Below, piece after piece: positions 29,737 through 38,650 of a stretch of 64,000 nt of DNA. The stretch's first letter is position 1. Each line of letters starts with the position of its first letter. The notes beneath the pieces are model-generated. The model had not been told where the DNA came from. It made no database searches and saw only the letters and a program-made list of their open reading frames with translations. Where the stretch lies: positions 62,001-126,000 of the forward strand of contig NZ_CP010554.1 of NCBI RefSeq assembly GCF_000934545.1. Reading direction: 5' to 3'. The position numbers were made by a program, and so were the translations under genes. This DNA comes from Rugosibacter aromaticivorans (lineage in GTDB: Bacteria; Pseudomonadota; Gammaproteobacteria; Burkholderiales; Rhodocyclaceae).

Positions 29737-30300
29737 TCAGGCGATGCGGTAGATCCGCTCGCCACCCTGCGGCTTGTCCGAGACGATGGTCAGGCCGAGC
29801 TTTTTCTTGAAGGCTCCGGCGAAGGTGCCGCGCACCGTGTGCGCCTGCCAACCGGTGGCGGTGCAGATCTGGCCGATGGTTGCGCCCTCGGGGCGTTGCA
29901 GCATCCGGATCACTTCGGCTTGCTTGCTGTTCTCGCGGGTGCGCGGCTTGACCCACGTGGCTTCGGCGGCGGTAACAAAGGCTTCCAGCTCGGGATCGCT
30001 CGCGGCAGCAGGCGCGCCTTCAGCATTGGCGATGATCCGGTCGAGATTGGCTTCGAATTGACCGACGCGCTTCTTGTTCAATCCGGGGCGCGGAATGCCC
30101 AGGGCGTCGTAGCCCTCCGCAGCGACAAACCAGTCGATGCCGTCGGAGGTAATCAGTGCGCGGTTGAAAAGTCCTTCGAGCACCTTCTTGCGTGCGCCGC
30201 CTTTGATGTTGTCGGGAAACCAGTCGATCTTGCCGCTGGTGTGTTCAACCGCGTGGACCAGGATCGCGTGCTGGGCAGGGGTCAGTTGGGTGGTGGTCAT
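29737..30300 (-). CDS. DUF3489-domain protein
   Basis: From the ATG at 30300 (AAGGAG upstream) the protein has 187 residues. The C-terminal 70 residues (SKQAEVIRMLQRPEGATIGQICTATGWQAHTVRGTFAGAFKKKLGLTI) match DUF3489, a winged-HTH-like domain frequent in prophages and mobile islands. The N-terminal part has a second helical domain. It probably binds DNA; its role is not known. Repeat copy C lies 34 bases upstream. Confidence 0.88.
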   Translation of the reverse strand: MTTTQLTPAQHAILVHAVEHTSGKIDWFPDNIKGGARKKVLEGLFNRALITSDGIDWFVAAEGYDALGIPRPGLNKKRVGQFEANLDRIIANAEGAPAAASDPELEAFVTAAEATWVKPRTRENSKQAEVIRMLQRPEGATIGQICTATGWQAHTVRGTFAGAFKKKLGLTIVSDKPQGGERIYRIA

Positions 30301-30334
30301 GTTTTGCTCCTTCGATGTGGTGGACGGTGATGTG

Positions 30335-30365
30335 ATGAACGCGCTGTTCTCAAGTGAAGCCAAGC
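30335..30365 (-). repeat. 31-bp repeat, copy C
   Basis: Read on the - strand: GCTTGGCTTC, six bases, GAACAGCGCGTTCAT, complete. GCTTGGCTTC at 30373-30382 on the other strand forms a perfect 10-bp stem with the left arm. It stands before the DUF3489 gene. Confidence 0.85.
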
Positions 30366-30394
30366 GCTTTCTGCTTGGCTTCTTCGCTTCGCAA

Positions 30395-30592
30395 TCAGGT
30401 GTTGGCCTTGTCTGACGGGTTGGCATTGCGCCCCTGCTCAAGACCCGCGTTGAAGGCGGCTTCAAGCGCATCGCGTAGGCACCAGACCGCTACATCGTGG
30501 AAATCGAGGCTGTCCGAGCGGCGGGTTTCCAGGGTTTCGATGCCTAGCTTGTTTTGCGCGATCTGGGTCAGGAGTTGTTCGAGCTTGCTCAT
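30395..30592 (-). CDS. DUF6900-like small protein
   Basis: The 65-residue protein has the compact pattern LGIETLETRRSDSLDFHDVAVWCLRDALEAAFNAG found in DUF6900 proteins that travel with DUF3489 genes. It starts after an AAAGGACACGGAC ribosome site. First gene of the leftward cluster, with repeat copy D 34 bases upstream. Confidence 0.78.
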   Translation of the reverse strand: MSKLEQLLTQIAQNKLGIETLETRRSDSLDFHDVAVWCLRDALEAAFNAGLEQGRNANPSDKANT

Positions 30593-30626
30593 GTCCGTGT
30601 CCTTTCAGGGTGTTGATGACGAACGT

Positions 30627-30657
30627 ATGAACGCGCTGTTCCAGATGGAAGCCAAGC
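30627..30657 (-). repeat. 31-bp repeat, copy D
   Basis: Read on the - strand: GCTTGGCTTC, six bases, GAACAGCGCGTTCAT, complete. It stands before the DUF6900-like gene, at the head of the leftward cluster; no clear hairpin partner for the left arm. Confidence 0.85.
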
Positions 30658-30709
30658 TCAATCCGCAGGAATGACGAACAAATGATTGAAGGTGCCCCGA
30701 AGGGGAAAT

Positions 30710-31246
30710 ATGGGTATTTCGATTCGTGCCTACGCACGCCACCGAGGGGTGTCCGATGCAGCGGTGCGCAAGGCCATCGCTGCTGGGCGGATCACGCCGG
30801 AGGCAGACGGAACGATTGATGCCGAGCGCGTCGACCGCGAGTGGGCGCGTAATTCCGATGCGCCGCGCAATGGCACGGCCACCCGCGCGGTCAAGGTCGC
30901 CGTCCCGGAGTCCAGCGGACCTACAGGAGATGGACAAGCAGCATTACCAGTAGGTGGAACGTCCTTGCTGCAAGCGCGGACGGTCAACGAAGTGGTCAAG
31001 GCGCAAACCAACAAGGTGCGTCTGGCCCGTCTCAAGGGCGAGCTGGTGGATCGGCCACAGGCCATCGCCCATGTTTTTAAGCTGGCGCGCTCCGAACGCG
31101 ATGCGTGGCTCAACTGGCCCACACGCATCTCGGCACAAATGGCAGCCAAGCTCGGCGTCGATCCCCACACGATGCACATCGCCTTGGAGGCGGCGGTGCG
31201 TGAGCACCTGCAGGAACTGGGCGAGATGCGCCCGAGGGTGGATTGA
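30710..31246 (+). CDS. Terminase small subunit (Nu1-like)
   Basis: From the ATG at 30710 (AGGGGAAAT upstream; an earlier TTG at 30686 is less likely) the protein has 178 residues. The N-terminus is a winged HTH (ISIRAYARHRGVSDAAVRKAIAAGRI) as in lambda Nu1, followed by a helical part with VRLARLKGELVDRPQAIAHVFKLARSERDAWLNWP. It recognises the packaging site and recruits the large subunit. Its stop overlaps the next start by 1 base. Confidence 0.85.
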   Translation: MGISIRAYARHRGVSDAAVRKAIAAGRITPEADGTIDAERVDREWARNSDAPRNGTATRAVKVAVPESSGPTGDGQAALPVGGTSLLQARTVNEVVKAQTNKVRLARLKGELVDRPQAIAHVFKLARSERDAWLNWPTRISAQMAAKLGVDPHTMHIALEAAVREHLQELGEMRPRVD

Positions 31247-33207
31247 TGGACATGGACTATGAAGGCGCTGCCGAGATTGAACGCGCGTGGCGCGAAGGAC
31301 TGACGCCCGACCCGCTGCTCACCGTGTCCGAATGGTCGGATCGCCATCGGATGCTCTCCAGCAAGGCATCTGCCGAACCCGGGCGCTGGCGTACCAGCCG
31401 CACGCCGTACCTGAAAGCAATCATGGACTGCCTGTCGCCGACCTCGCCGGTCGAGCGCGTGGTGTTCATGAAGGCCGCCCAACTCGGCGCGACCGAGATG
31501 GGATCGAACTGGATCGGCTATGTGATCCATCACGCACCAGGTCCAATGATGGCGGTATGGCCGACAGTGGAGATGGCCAAGCGCAACTCCAAGCAGCGGA
31601 TCGATCCGCTGATCGAGGAGTCGTCCGCACTGGCTGAACTGATTGCACCGGCGCGCAGCCGGGATTCCGGCAACACCATCCTGGCCAAGGAGTTCCGGGG
31701 TGGCGTGCTGGTGATGACCGGGGCTAACAGCGCGGTCGGGCTGCGCTCGATGCCGGTGCGGTATCTGTTCCTCGACGAGGTCGACGGCTATCCGTTGGAC
31801 GTCGAGGGTGAAGGCGATGCGATCTCGCTGGCCGAAGCCCGTACACGCACCTTCGCGCGGCGCAAGATCTTCATCGTCTCGACGCCGACGATCTCAGGGG
31901 CATCGGCTATCGAGCGCGAGTACGAGGCCAGTGACCAACGTCGCTACTTTGTGCCGTGTCCGCATTGCTCCCACCGTCAGTGGCTGCGTTTCGAGCAGCT
32001 GCGTTGGGACAAAGGGCAACCGGAGACCGCCGCCTACATCTGCGAGTCATGTGACACCGCCATTGCCGAGCACCACAAGACGTGGATGCTGGAGCACGGC
32101 GAGTGGCGCGCGATGATCACGGATGGCGCAGGCAAGACAGCGGGTTTTCACTTGTCATCGCTGTACAGCCCGGTGGGCTGGCGTGCTTGGCGCGAGATCG
32201 CCGCTGCGTGGGAAGCCGCCGTCAGTAAAGAGGCGGGATCGGCCGCCGCCATCAAGACCTTCAAGAACACCGAGCTAGGCGAAACCTGGGTCGAGGAAGG
32301 CGAAGCGCCGGACTGGCAACGACTGGTCGAACGCCGCGAGGACTACCGCGTCGGTACGGTGCCGCAAGGTGGTCTGCTCTTGGTCGGCGCGGCCGACGTG
32401 CAGAAAGATCGCATCGAGGCGTCGGTCTGGGCCTTTGGGCGCGGCAAAGAGTCCTGGCTGGTTGAGCACCGCGTGCTGATGGGCGACACCGCCCGCGACA
32501 CGGTGTGGAGGCGCCTCGCTGAAATGCTGGCCGAAACCTGGACACACGCCTCCGGCGCGGCGATGCCGCTGGTGCGTTTTGCATTGGATACCGGGTTTGC
32601 AACGCAGGAGGCCTACGCCTTTGTGCGGGCTTGCCGCGATTCGCGTGTGATGGCGGTCAAGGGGGTGCCTCGCGGTGCAGCCTTGATCGGCACGCCGACC
32701 GCCATCGATGTCTCGCAGGGTGGCAAGAAGCTGCGCCGGGGCATCAAGGTGTACACGGTGGCGGTCAGCATCGCCAAGCTCGAGTTCTACAACAACCTGC
32801 GCAAGAGCGCAGATGTTGGCGAGGACGGATTGACCACGGTGTTCCCTGCCGGGTTCGTCCATCTGCCCAAGATCGATGCTGAGTTCATCCAGCAACTCTG
32901 CGCGGAACAACTGATCACCCGCCGCGACCGCAACGGCTTCCCGGTGCGTGAGTGGCAAAAGATGCGTGAGCGCAATGAGGCGCTCGACTGCTACGTCTAC
33001 GCCCGCGCGGCTGCATCGGCGGCGGGACTGGATCGCTTCGAGGAACGTCACTGGCGGGAACTGGAGCGACAACTGGGGCTGGCCAGTCCGCCAGCCCTTG
33101 AAACACCTACCGAATCGATCAACGAGGCCACCCAACGCGGTGGCCTCGCTGTTTCTGGCAACCGCAACACCGGTCGGCGCGTGATCAAAAGCCGCTGGCT
33201 GTCCTGA
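31246..33207 (+). CDS. Terminase large subunit, GpA family
   Basis: The 653-residue protein has the packaging ATPase region (VVFMKAAQLGATEMGSNWIGY; Walker B-like YLFLDEVDGYP), a zinc-knuckle insert (CPHCSHRQ ... CESC) and the nuclease part. This is the lambda gpA family, which cuts concatemers at cos sites and drives DNA into the procapsid. Length fits the family. It implies cos-type packaging, although I did not find the cos site itself. Confidence 0.95.
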   Translation: MDMDYEGAAEIERAWREGLTPDPLLTVSEWSDRHRMLSSKASAEPGRWRTSRTPYLKAIMDCLSPTSPVERVVFMKAAQLGATEMGSNWIGYVIHHAPGPMMAVWPTVEMAKRNSKQRIDPLIEESSALAELIAPARSRDSGNTILAKEFRGGVLVMTGANSAVGLRSMPVRYLFLDEVDGYPLDVEGEGDAISLAEARTRTFARRKIFIVSTPTISGASAIEREYEASDQRRYFVPCPHCSHRQWLRFEQLRWDKGQPETAAYICESCDTAIAEHHKTWMLEHGEWRAMITDGAGKTAGFHLSSLYSPVGWRAWREIAAAWEAAVSKEAGSAAAIKTFKNTELGETWVEEGEAPDWQRLVERREDYRVGTVPQGGLLLVGAADVQKDRIEASVWAFGRGKESWLVEHRVLMGDTARDTVWRRLAEMLAETWTHASGAAMPLVRFALDTGFATQEAYAFVRACRDSRVMAVKGVPRGAALIGTPTAIDVSQGGKKLRRGIKVYTVAVSIAKLEFYNNLRKSADVGEDGLTTVFPAGFVHLPKIDAEFIQQLCAEQLITRRDRNGFPVREWQKMRERNEALDCYVYARAAASAAGLDRFEERHWRELERQLGLASPPALETPTESINEATQRGGLAVSGNRNTGRRVIKSRWLS

Positions 33208-33224
33208 CACCCAAAGGAGAAAAC

Positions 33225-33716
33225 ATGAGTCTTGCTACCCGTATCGAAAGCCTGGTCATTCGCGTCGCGCAGGAGTTCAACGACGTCCGTGCCAAGGCAG
33301 GCAACCTGGCCAACCTCACCACCACCGACAAGTCGAATCTGGTCGCGGCCATCAACGAACTGAAAGCCGCCGTGGTGTCCTCGGCGGTGATCGACGATGC
33401 GCACGTCGCGGCCACGAGCACGTACTCGTCCACCAAGATCGTCTCGCTGCTCGATGCGCTCAAGACCGAGATCTTGGGCGGTGCCGATGCCGCCTACGAC
33501 ACGCTGGTGGAAATCCAGCAACTGCTGCAGAACGGCACCAGCGGTCTGGATGCGCTGCTCGCCGCCGTCAACAACCGTGTGCGCTTCGATGCGGCGCAGT
33601 CGCTGACCGTGGCCGAGCAACTTCAGGCACGCAGCAACATCGGTGCCGTCGCGGCCAGTGACGTCGGCAACACCGACACTGACTTCGTCGCGGTCTTTGT
33701 GGGTGCGCTGGTCTGA
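33225..33716 (+). CDS. Tail-fibre-like protein between terminase and gpW
   Basis: The 163-residue protein has an N-terminal helix MSLATRIESLVIRVAQEFNDVRAK, heptad-like stretches (LTTTDKSNLVAAINELKAAV) and a C-terminal VAEQLQARSNIGA, the last typical of phage fibre or tail attachment proteins. Its N-terminal helix is shared with the next gene. GGAG precedes the ATG. Structural role is likely, exact place unknown. Confidence 0.65.
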   Translation: MSLATRIESLVIRVAQEFNDVRAKAGNLANLTTTDKSNLVAAINELKAAVVSSAVIDDAHVAATSTYSSTKIVSLLDALKTEILGGADAAYDTLVEIQQLLQNGTSGLDALLAAVNNRVRFDAAQSLTVAEQLQARSNIGAVAASDVGNTDTDFVAVFVGALV

Positions 33717-34108
33717 TGAGCCTCGCATCGCGCATCAGTGCGTTGGCCAGTCGTGTGGGACTCGAGGTCAAGACCAAGATCGACGCCACCCACCCCGGCG
33801 TGGCCCGGGCATGGGTGTGTTTCGGCTATGTCGGCACGCAGGTCGTCGTACGTGCATCGCACAACGTGGCCAGCGTGACCCGGACGGCGGCTGGCCGCTA
33901 CCGGGTGACCTTCGCCACTGCCATGCCGGATTCCAACTACTGCTGGACGGCGCTTGCCCGCAGCAGCACCAACAGCGGCACGCAGCGCATCGCCATCGTG
34001 CGATCCAGCACAGACCAGAAGACCGCCCAGTTCGTCGACATCAGTTGCGCCACCACGTCCGCATCGTTCGACGACTCCTCAGAAATCAACCTCACGGTGT
34101 TCCGCTGA
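33716..34108 (+). CDS. Tail-fibre-like protein with beta-rich C-terminal domain
   Basis: The 130-residue protein starts MSLASRISALASRVGLEVKTKI, like its neighbour, and continues with a beta-rich domain (ARAWVCFGYVGTQVVVRASHNVASVTRTAAGRYRVTFATAMPDSNYCW) that recurs at the ends of many tail-fibre proteins. It may be an exchangeable receptor-binding or decoration part. Starts overlap the previous stop. Confidence 0.7.
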   Translation: MSLASRISALASRVGLEVKTKIDATHPGVARAWVCFGYVGTQVVVRASHNVASVTRTAAGRYRVTFATAMPDSNYCWTALARSSTNSGTQRIAIVRSSTDQKTAQFVDISCATTSASFDDSSEINLTVFR

Positions 34109-34329
34109 TGGCCTACACACAAGCACACCTCGACGCACTGGAAGCCGCGCTGGTCAAGGGCGAAAAGCGCGTGACTTTCGGCGACAAGACCGTCGAATAC
34201 CGCAGCGTCGATGAACTCCAGGCCGCCATCGCGGCGGTCAAACGTGACCTCTTCGAGCAGGCCGTGGACACCGGACTGTGGCCGGGCGCTCCACGGCAGA
34301 TCCGTGTCACCACCGGCAAGGGGTTTTGA
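34108..34329 (+). CDS. Head-tail joining protein gpW
   Basis: The 73-residue protein (MAYTQAHLDALEAALVKGEKRVTFGDKTVEYRSVDELQAAIAAVKRDL...) matches gpW of lambda in size and in the helix-hairpin-helix pattern. It plugs the portal after packaging and prepares tail attachment. It directly precedes the portal gene, as in lambda. Confidence 0.92.
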   Translation: MAYTQAHLDALEAALVKGEKRVTFGDKTVEYRSVDELQAAIAAVKRDLFEQAVDTGLWPGAPRQIRVTTGKGF

Positions 34330-34331
34330 GC

Positions 34332-35864
34332 ATGCAATGGTTAGACCGAATGCGCAGACGCGTCGGCATGAGCCTGCTTGGCGGCACGCCGTTCTATGAC
34401 GGCATCGGTGGTGGCCGCCGCGCGTTGGCGTGGCAGGTCGGCAATCCCGGTGCGGTCGCAGCGCTGGCATTCACCCAAAATGAACTCCGCGCCAAGAGCC
34501 GCGATTTGGTACGCCGCAATGCCTGGGCAGCGGCAGGCGTCGAAGCCTTTGTCTCGAACGCCATCGGCACCGGCATCAAGCCGCAGAGCATGCTGGCCGA
34601 TCAGCCCCTGCGCGAAGCGATCCACAGCCTGTGGTGGGACTGGTGCGAGGAGGCCGATGCCGCCGGACTGACCGATTTCTACGGACTGCAGTCCTTGGCC
34701 TGTCGTGCCATGCTCGAAGGTGGGGAATGTCTGGTGCGGCTGCGCTATCGCCGCCCGGAGGATGGCCTGCCAGTGTGCCTGCAATTGCAGTTGCTCGAAC
34801 CCGAACACCTGCCAGCCACGCTGAATCAGGAGTTGGTTTCTGGAAACGTCATCCGTGCGGGTATCGAGTTCGACAAGCTCGGACGGCGGGTGGCTTACCA
34901 CCTGTATCGCTCGCATCCGGGTGATGGCTCACTGGCCCCGATGTCAGGCACCGGTGGCGTGGTGGGCGGTCTCGACACAGTGCGTGTACCGGCCAGCGAA
35001 ATCATCCACATGTTTCGCCCACTGCGGCCGGGACAGATCCGGGGTGAGCCGTGGCTCGCCCGGGCGCTGGTCAAGCTCAACGAACTCGACCAATACGACG
35101 ACGCCGAGCTCGTGCGCAAGAAAACCGCAGCGATGTTCGCGGGTTTCATCACGCGTCTGTCGCCCGAGGACAACCTGATGGGCGAAGGGTTGCCGGATGC
35201 CAATGGCTCGGCGATGGCTGGACTCGAACCGGGCACGATGCAGATCCTGGAGCCCGGCGAGGACGTGAAGTTCAGCCAGCCCGCCGACGTTGGTGCGAGC
35301 TACGCCGAGTTCCTGCGCATGCAGTTTCGGGCGGTGGCAGCGGCGATGGGCATCACCTACGAGATGCTGACCGGCGACCTGACGCAAGTGAACTACTCGT
35401 CGATCCGGGCCGGGCTGCTGGAGTTTCGCCGCCGCTGTGAGGCCATCCAGCACGGCGTGATCGTCCACCAGCTGTGCCGTCCGATCTGGCGTGCCTGGAT
35501 GGAGCAGGCCGCACTGGAGGGTGCTCTGACACTGCCGCAGTTCACCGAAAAGAGACGCGACTACTTCGCCGCCAAGTGGATTCCACAGGGCTGGCAGTGG
35601 GTCGATCCCAAGAAGGAATTCGACGCGATGCTGACCGCCATTCGCGCCGGGCTGCTGTCTCGATCGGAAGCCATCTCGGCCTTCGGCTACGACGCCGAGG
35701 ACATCGACCGCGAGATCGCCGCCGACAACCAGCGGGCGGACGAACTCGGTCTGGTTTTCGACTCCGACCCGCGTCACGACAAAGCGCCCCAACCATCGGC
35801 ATTGGGCGCTCCCATGAATGCGGCCGCCACGGTGGCCGTGCCGCAAGACCAACAGGACAACTGA
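34332..35864 (+). CDS. Portal protein (lambda gpB family)
   Basis: From the ATG at 34332 the protein has 510 residues with the portal hallmarks RDLVRRNAWAAAGVEAFVSNAIGTGI, IIHMFRPLRPGQIRGEPWLARAL and YEMLTGDLTQVNYSSIRAGLLEFRR. It forms the dodecameric ring at the capsid vertex through which DNA enters. Length is normal. Confidence 0.95.
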   Translation: MQWLDRMRRRVGMSLLGGTPFYDGIGGGRRALAWQVGNPGAVAALAFTQNELRAKSRDLVRRNAWAAAGVEAFVSNAIGTGIKPQSMLADQPLREAIHSLWWDWCEEADAAGLTDFYGLQSLACRAMLEGGECLVRLRYRRPEDGLPVCLQLQLLEPEHLPATLNQELVSGNVIRAGIEFDKLGRRVAYHLYRSHPGDGSLAPMSGTGGVVGGLDTVRVPASEIIHMFRPLRPGQIRGEPWLARALVKLNELDQYDDAELVRKKTAAMFAGFITRLSPEDNLMGEGLPDANGSAMAGLEPGTMQILEPGEDVKFSQPADVGASYAEFLRMQFRAVAAAMGITYEMLTGDLTQVNYSSIRAGLLEFRRRCEAIQHGVIVHQLCRPIWRAWMEQAALEGALTLPQFTEKRRDYFAAKWIPQGWQWVDPKKEFDAMLTAIRAGLLSRSEAISAFGYDAEDIDREIAADNQRADELGLVFDSDPRHDKAPQPSALGAPMNAAATVAVPQDQQDN

Positions 35865-35865
35865 C

Positions 35866-37173
35866 ATGCAACTCGTTCATCTGGCGTCCCGCCTCTACGG
35901 GACGCCGCTCCTCATTGCGCGTCCCAAACTCGACGTGATCCTCTCCGTGTTGGGTTCCCGCATCGGCTTGCCCGATCTGGACATGGCGATGCCGCTGCCC
36001 ATGCCGCGCCAAAGCGCCACATCGGGTCAGGCGGGCATTGCCGTCATCCCTGTGGTCGGCACGCTGGTCAGACGTTCGATGGGTATCGAAGCCGCCTCCG
36101 GTCTTATGTCTTACGGCGAGATCGAAGCCCGACTGGACGCCGCGCTGGCAGATCCTCAGGTGGCGGGCATCCTGCTCGATCTGGATTCGCCCGGCGGCGA
36201 GGCATCGGGTGTGTTCGAGTTGGCCGAGCGCATCCGCGCTGCCAGCACCATCAAGCCGATCTGGGCGCACGCCAACGATGCCGCGTACTCGGCGGCTTTT
36301 GCCATCGCGGCTGCCTGCCAGCGCCTGACGCTGTCGCAGACCGCTGGTGTCGGGTCGATTGGCGTGATCGCACTGCACGTCGACCAGTCGGTGAAGGACG
36401 TCAAAGACGGCCTGAACTACACCGCAGTCTTCGCGGGTAGCCACAAGAACGATTTCTCCCCGCACGAGCCACTCACCCCCCAGGCCACCACCGCGTTGCA
36501 GACCGAGGTGGATCGCCTCTACGACATCTTCGTGAATCAGGTCGGACAGATGCGCGGCCTCGACCCGGATGCCGTGCGCGCTACCGAGGCGGGGCTGTTC
36601 TACGGCGAGCAGGCGGTGGCAGTTGGCCTCGCCGACGCCGTGATGCCGTTTGATGCGGTGATGACCGAGTTCACCGACGCGTTGGCGGCCAAGCAGCGGT
36701 TGGCGCAGCCCGGCGTGGCCCGCGCCTCGCCGCGAAGCCTGTCCACGCAAGCCATCTCAAACCCGCCCCGAAGCAAACCTTTCACCCTGGAGAACACCAT
36801 GACCGACCCCAAAGACGACCACGATAACCCGAGCGATCCGGCCGACACCGCCCCGCAGGGCGACCAGCCGCAGACTGACAGCGATCCGCAACCGACGCCT
36901 GCTGCCCAAGCAGCACTGGTGCAGTCCTTCGCCAGCGGGCGCGGCCAAGCTCAGGCCATTGCGGAGATGTGCCTGATCGCGGGCCAGTCCCAACGCACGG
37001 CGGAATTCCTCGCAGCAGGCTTCTCGGAAGCTCAGGTGCGCCGCGCCTTGCTGGACGCCCGTGCCGACCAACCCGAAATCGCCTCGCGCATCAGCGCCGA
37101 TGCAGGAACCAGCCAGCACCCGGAAAACAGTCCGGTGGTCGCTGCCGTCAAGAAACTCACCGCCAAGGAATAA
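35866..37173 (+). CDS. S49 family capsid protease with C-terminal scaffold region
   Basis: The 435-residue protein has an SppA-type domain (VVGTLVRR; LDLDSPGGEASGVFELAERI; the serine nucleophile is expected in HANDAAYSAAFAIAAACQR, with a lysine in the later DVKDGL stretch) in residues about 50-290. The rest (after residue 311) is acidic and low-complexity, then helical, like the lambda C/Nu3 scaffold. The protease should process the procapsid; the tail may be made separately from an inner start. Confidence 0.9.
   Translation: MQLVHLASRLYGTPLLIARPKLDVILSVLGSRIGLPDLDMAMPLPMPRQSATSGQAGIAVIPVVGTLVRRSMGIEAASGLMSYGEIEARLDAALADPQVAGILLDLDSPGGEASGVFELAERIRAASTIKPIWAHANDAAYSAAFAIAAACQRLTLSQTAGVGSIGVIALHVDQSVKDVKDGLNYTAVFAGSHKNDFSPHEPLTPQATTALQTEVDRLYDIFVNQVGQMRGLDPDAVRATEAGLFYGEQAVAVGLADAVMPFDAVMTEFTDALAAKQRLAQPGVARASPRSLSTQAISNPPRSKPFTLENTMTDPKDDHDNPSDPADTAPQGDQPQTDSDPQPTPAAQAALVQSFASGRGQAQAIAEMCLIAGQSQRTAEFLAAGFSEAQVRRALLDARADQPEIASRISADAGTSQHPENSPVVAAVKKLTAKE
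36799..37173 (+). CDS. Nested in-frame scaffold protein (Nu3-like)
   Basis: An in-frame ATG at 36799 with CTGGAGAA 6-10 bases upstream opens inside the protease gene and would yield a 124-residue acidic protein (MTDPKDDHDNPSDPADTAPQ...). Lambda makes Nu3 the same way within gene C. Proposed from position, ribosome site and composition only. Confidence 0.55.
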   Translation: MTDPKDDHDNPSDPADTAPQGDQPQTDSDPQPTPAAQAALVQSFASGRGQAQAIAEMCLIAGQSQRTAEFLAAGFSEAQVRRALLDARADQPEIASRISADAGTSQHPENSPVVAAVKKLTAKE

Positions 37174-37176
37174 GCC

Positions 37177-37554
37177 ATGCCCACTGTCTCTCAACCCAAG
37201 AATCTCGGCGACCTGCTGAAGTACGAAGCGCCGAATCTCTACTCGCGTGACCAGGACACCGTCGCGGCCGCGCAGAACCTGTCGCTGGGTACCGTGGTGG
37301 GCCGCGAAACGGCTACCGCCAAGCTGAAGGCCCTCGATCCGAGCGCCACGGACGGCACGGAAACCGCCGTTGGCGTGCTCGGCAATGACGTCGATGCGAC
37401 GCTGATCGACCGTGAGGACGCGATCCTGATCGCCCGCCACGCCATCCTCGCGCGCGGCGCATTGGTCTGGCCGACTGGCATCAGCACGGCGCACAAAGCG
37501 GCTGCCATCAAGCAACTCGCAGAACGTGGAGTCCTGGTCCGCGATAGCGCCTGA
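37177..37554 (+). CDS. Head decoration protein (gpD family)
   Basis: The 125-residue protein (MPTVSQPKNLGDLLKYEAPNLYSRD...) has the gpD layout with an N-terminal flexible strand, a middle VGVLGNDVDAT and the closing LAERGVLVRDSA. It binds as trimers outside the expanded capsid and stabilises it. It lies between protease/scaffold and major capsid genes as in lambda. Confidence 0.9.
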   Translation: MPTVSQPKNLGDLLKYEAPNLYSRDQDTVAAAQNLSLGTVVGRETATAKLKALDPSATDGTETAVGVLGNDVDATLIDREDAILIARHAILARGALVWPTGISTAHKAAAIKQLAERGVLVRDSA

Positions 37555-37585
37555 CCCACTTCAACGCTCCGTTTCACTCCCCCCA

Positions 37586-37606
37586 AAACCCGCCGCTGGC
37601 GGGTTT
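37586..37606 (+). terminator. Hairpin between decoration and capsid genes
   Basis: Stem AAACCCGCC / GGCGGGTTT with a 3-base loop is followed by a CGTCATTTCTGGAG stretch that includes the ribosome site of the capsid gene. Near-identical hairpin-leader units stand at 25880 and 51420. It may act as partial terminator or as an mRNA processing or stabilising site. Confidence 0.6.
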
Positions 37607-37627
37607 CGTCATTTCTGGAGATCCCAA

Positions 37628-38650
37628 ATGCAGAACCCTTTTGAAAACCCCGGCTTCTCGATGGCCAGCCTGACGGCCGCCATCAACCTCCTGCCCAACC
37701 GCTATGGGCGGCTGGAGCAACTCAACCTGTTCCCGGCCAAGCCGGTGCGCACCCGGCAGATCATCGTCGAGGAGTACGCCGGTCGTCTGAATCTGCTGCC
37801 CACCCGCGCGCCCGGTTCGCCCGGCACGGTGGGTGAACGTGGCAAGCGCAATCTGCGATCCTTCGTGATCCCGCACATCCCCCACGACGACGTGGTGCTG
37901 CCCGAGGAAGTGCAAGGCCTGCGCGCCTTCGGTTCCGAAACCGAGATGGAAGCCATCGGTGGTGTCATGGCCCGCCATCTGGAGACCATGCGCAACAAGC
38001 ACGCGATCACCCTGGAGCATCTGCGCATGGGTGCGCTCAAGGGCAAGATCCTCGACGCCGATGGCAGTGAACTCGTCGATCTGTTCGACGAGTTCGACAT
38101 CACCGCGCAATCGGTATCGTTTGAGTTTTCGACGGCAGCCGACAACGGACAAATCAAGACTGCCTGCCTCGAGTTGCTGGGGCTCATGGAAGATGGGCTC
38201 ACCGGCGAGTTCTCGACCGGCGTGCATGTGTTGTGCTCGACCGAGTTCTTCCGGGCGCTGACCACCCACAAGGAGGTCAAGACCGCCTACCAGAACTGGC
38301 AGCAGGGCGCGGTGCTGATCAACGACATGCGCTCGGGCTTCAGCTACAGCGGCATCACCTTCGAGGAATACCGTGGCCAGGCTTCCTTTGTGCAGGCCGA
38401 CGGCACGCTAGGGTCGCGCCGCTTCATTGCCGCAGGGGAAGCCCATGCCTTCCCGGTCGGCACGGTGGATACCTTCGCCACGTACTTCGCGCCTGCGGAC
38501 TTCAACGAGACCGTGAACACCATCGGCCAGCCGTTGTATGCCAAGCAGGAGCCGCGCAAGTTCGACCGGGGCACCGATCTGCACACGCAGTCGAACCCGC
38601 TGCCGATGTGCCACCGCCCAGGCGTGCTGATCAAGCTCGTTGCAGCCTGA
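37628..38650 (+). CDS. Major capsid protein (gpE family)
   Basis: The ATG at 37628 follows TGGAG and gives 340 residues. Features of the lambda gpE family are visible: TAAINLLPNRYGRLEQLNLFP at the N-terminus, RSFVIPHIPHDD, and LHTQSNPLPMCHRPGVLIKLVA at the end. It assembles the HK97-fold icosahedral shell. Confidence 0.95.
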   Translation: MQNPFENPGFSMASLTAAINLLPNRYGRLEQLNLFPAKPVRTRQIIVEEYAGRLNLLPTRAPGSPGTVGERGKRNLRSFVIPHIPHDDVVLPEEVQGLRAFGSETEMEAIGGVMARHLETMRNKHAITLEHLRMGALKGKILDADGSELVDLFDEFDITAQSVSFEFSTAADNGQIKTACLELLGLMEDGLTGEFSTGVHVLCSTEFFRALTTHKEVKTAYQNWQQGAVLINDMRSGFSYSGITFEEYRGQASFVQADGTLGSRRFIAAGEAHAFPVGTVDTFATYFAPADFNETVNTIGQPLYAKQEPRKFDRGTDLHTQSNPLPMCHRPGVLIKLVAA

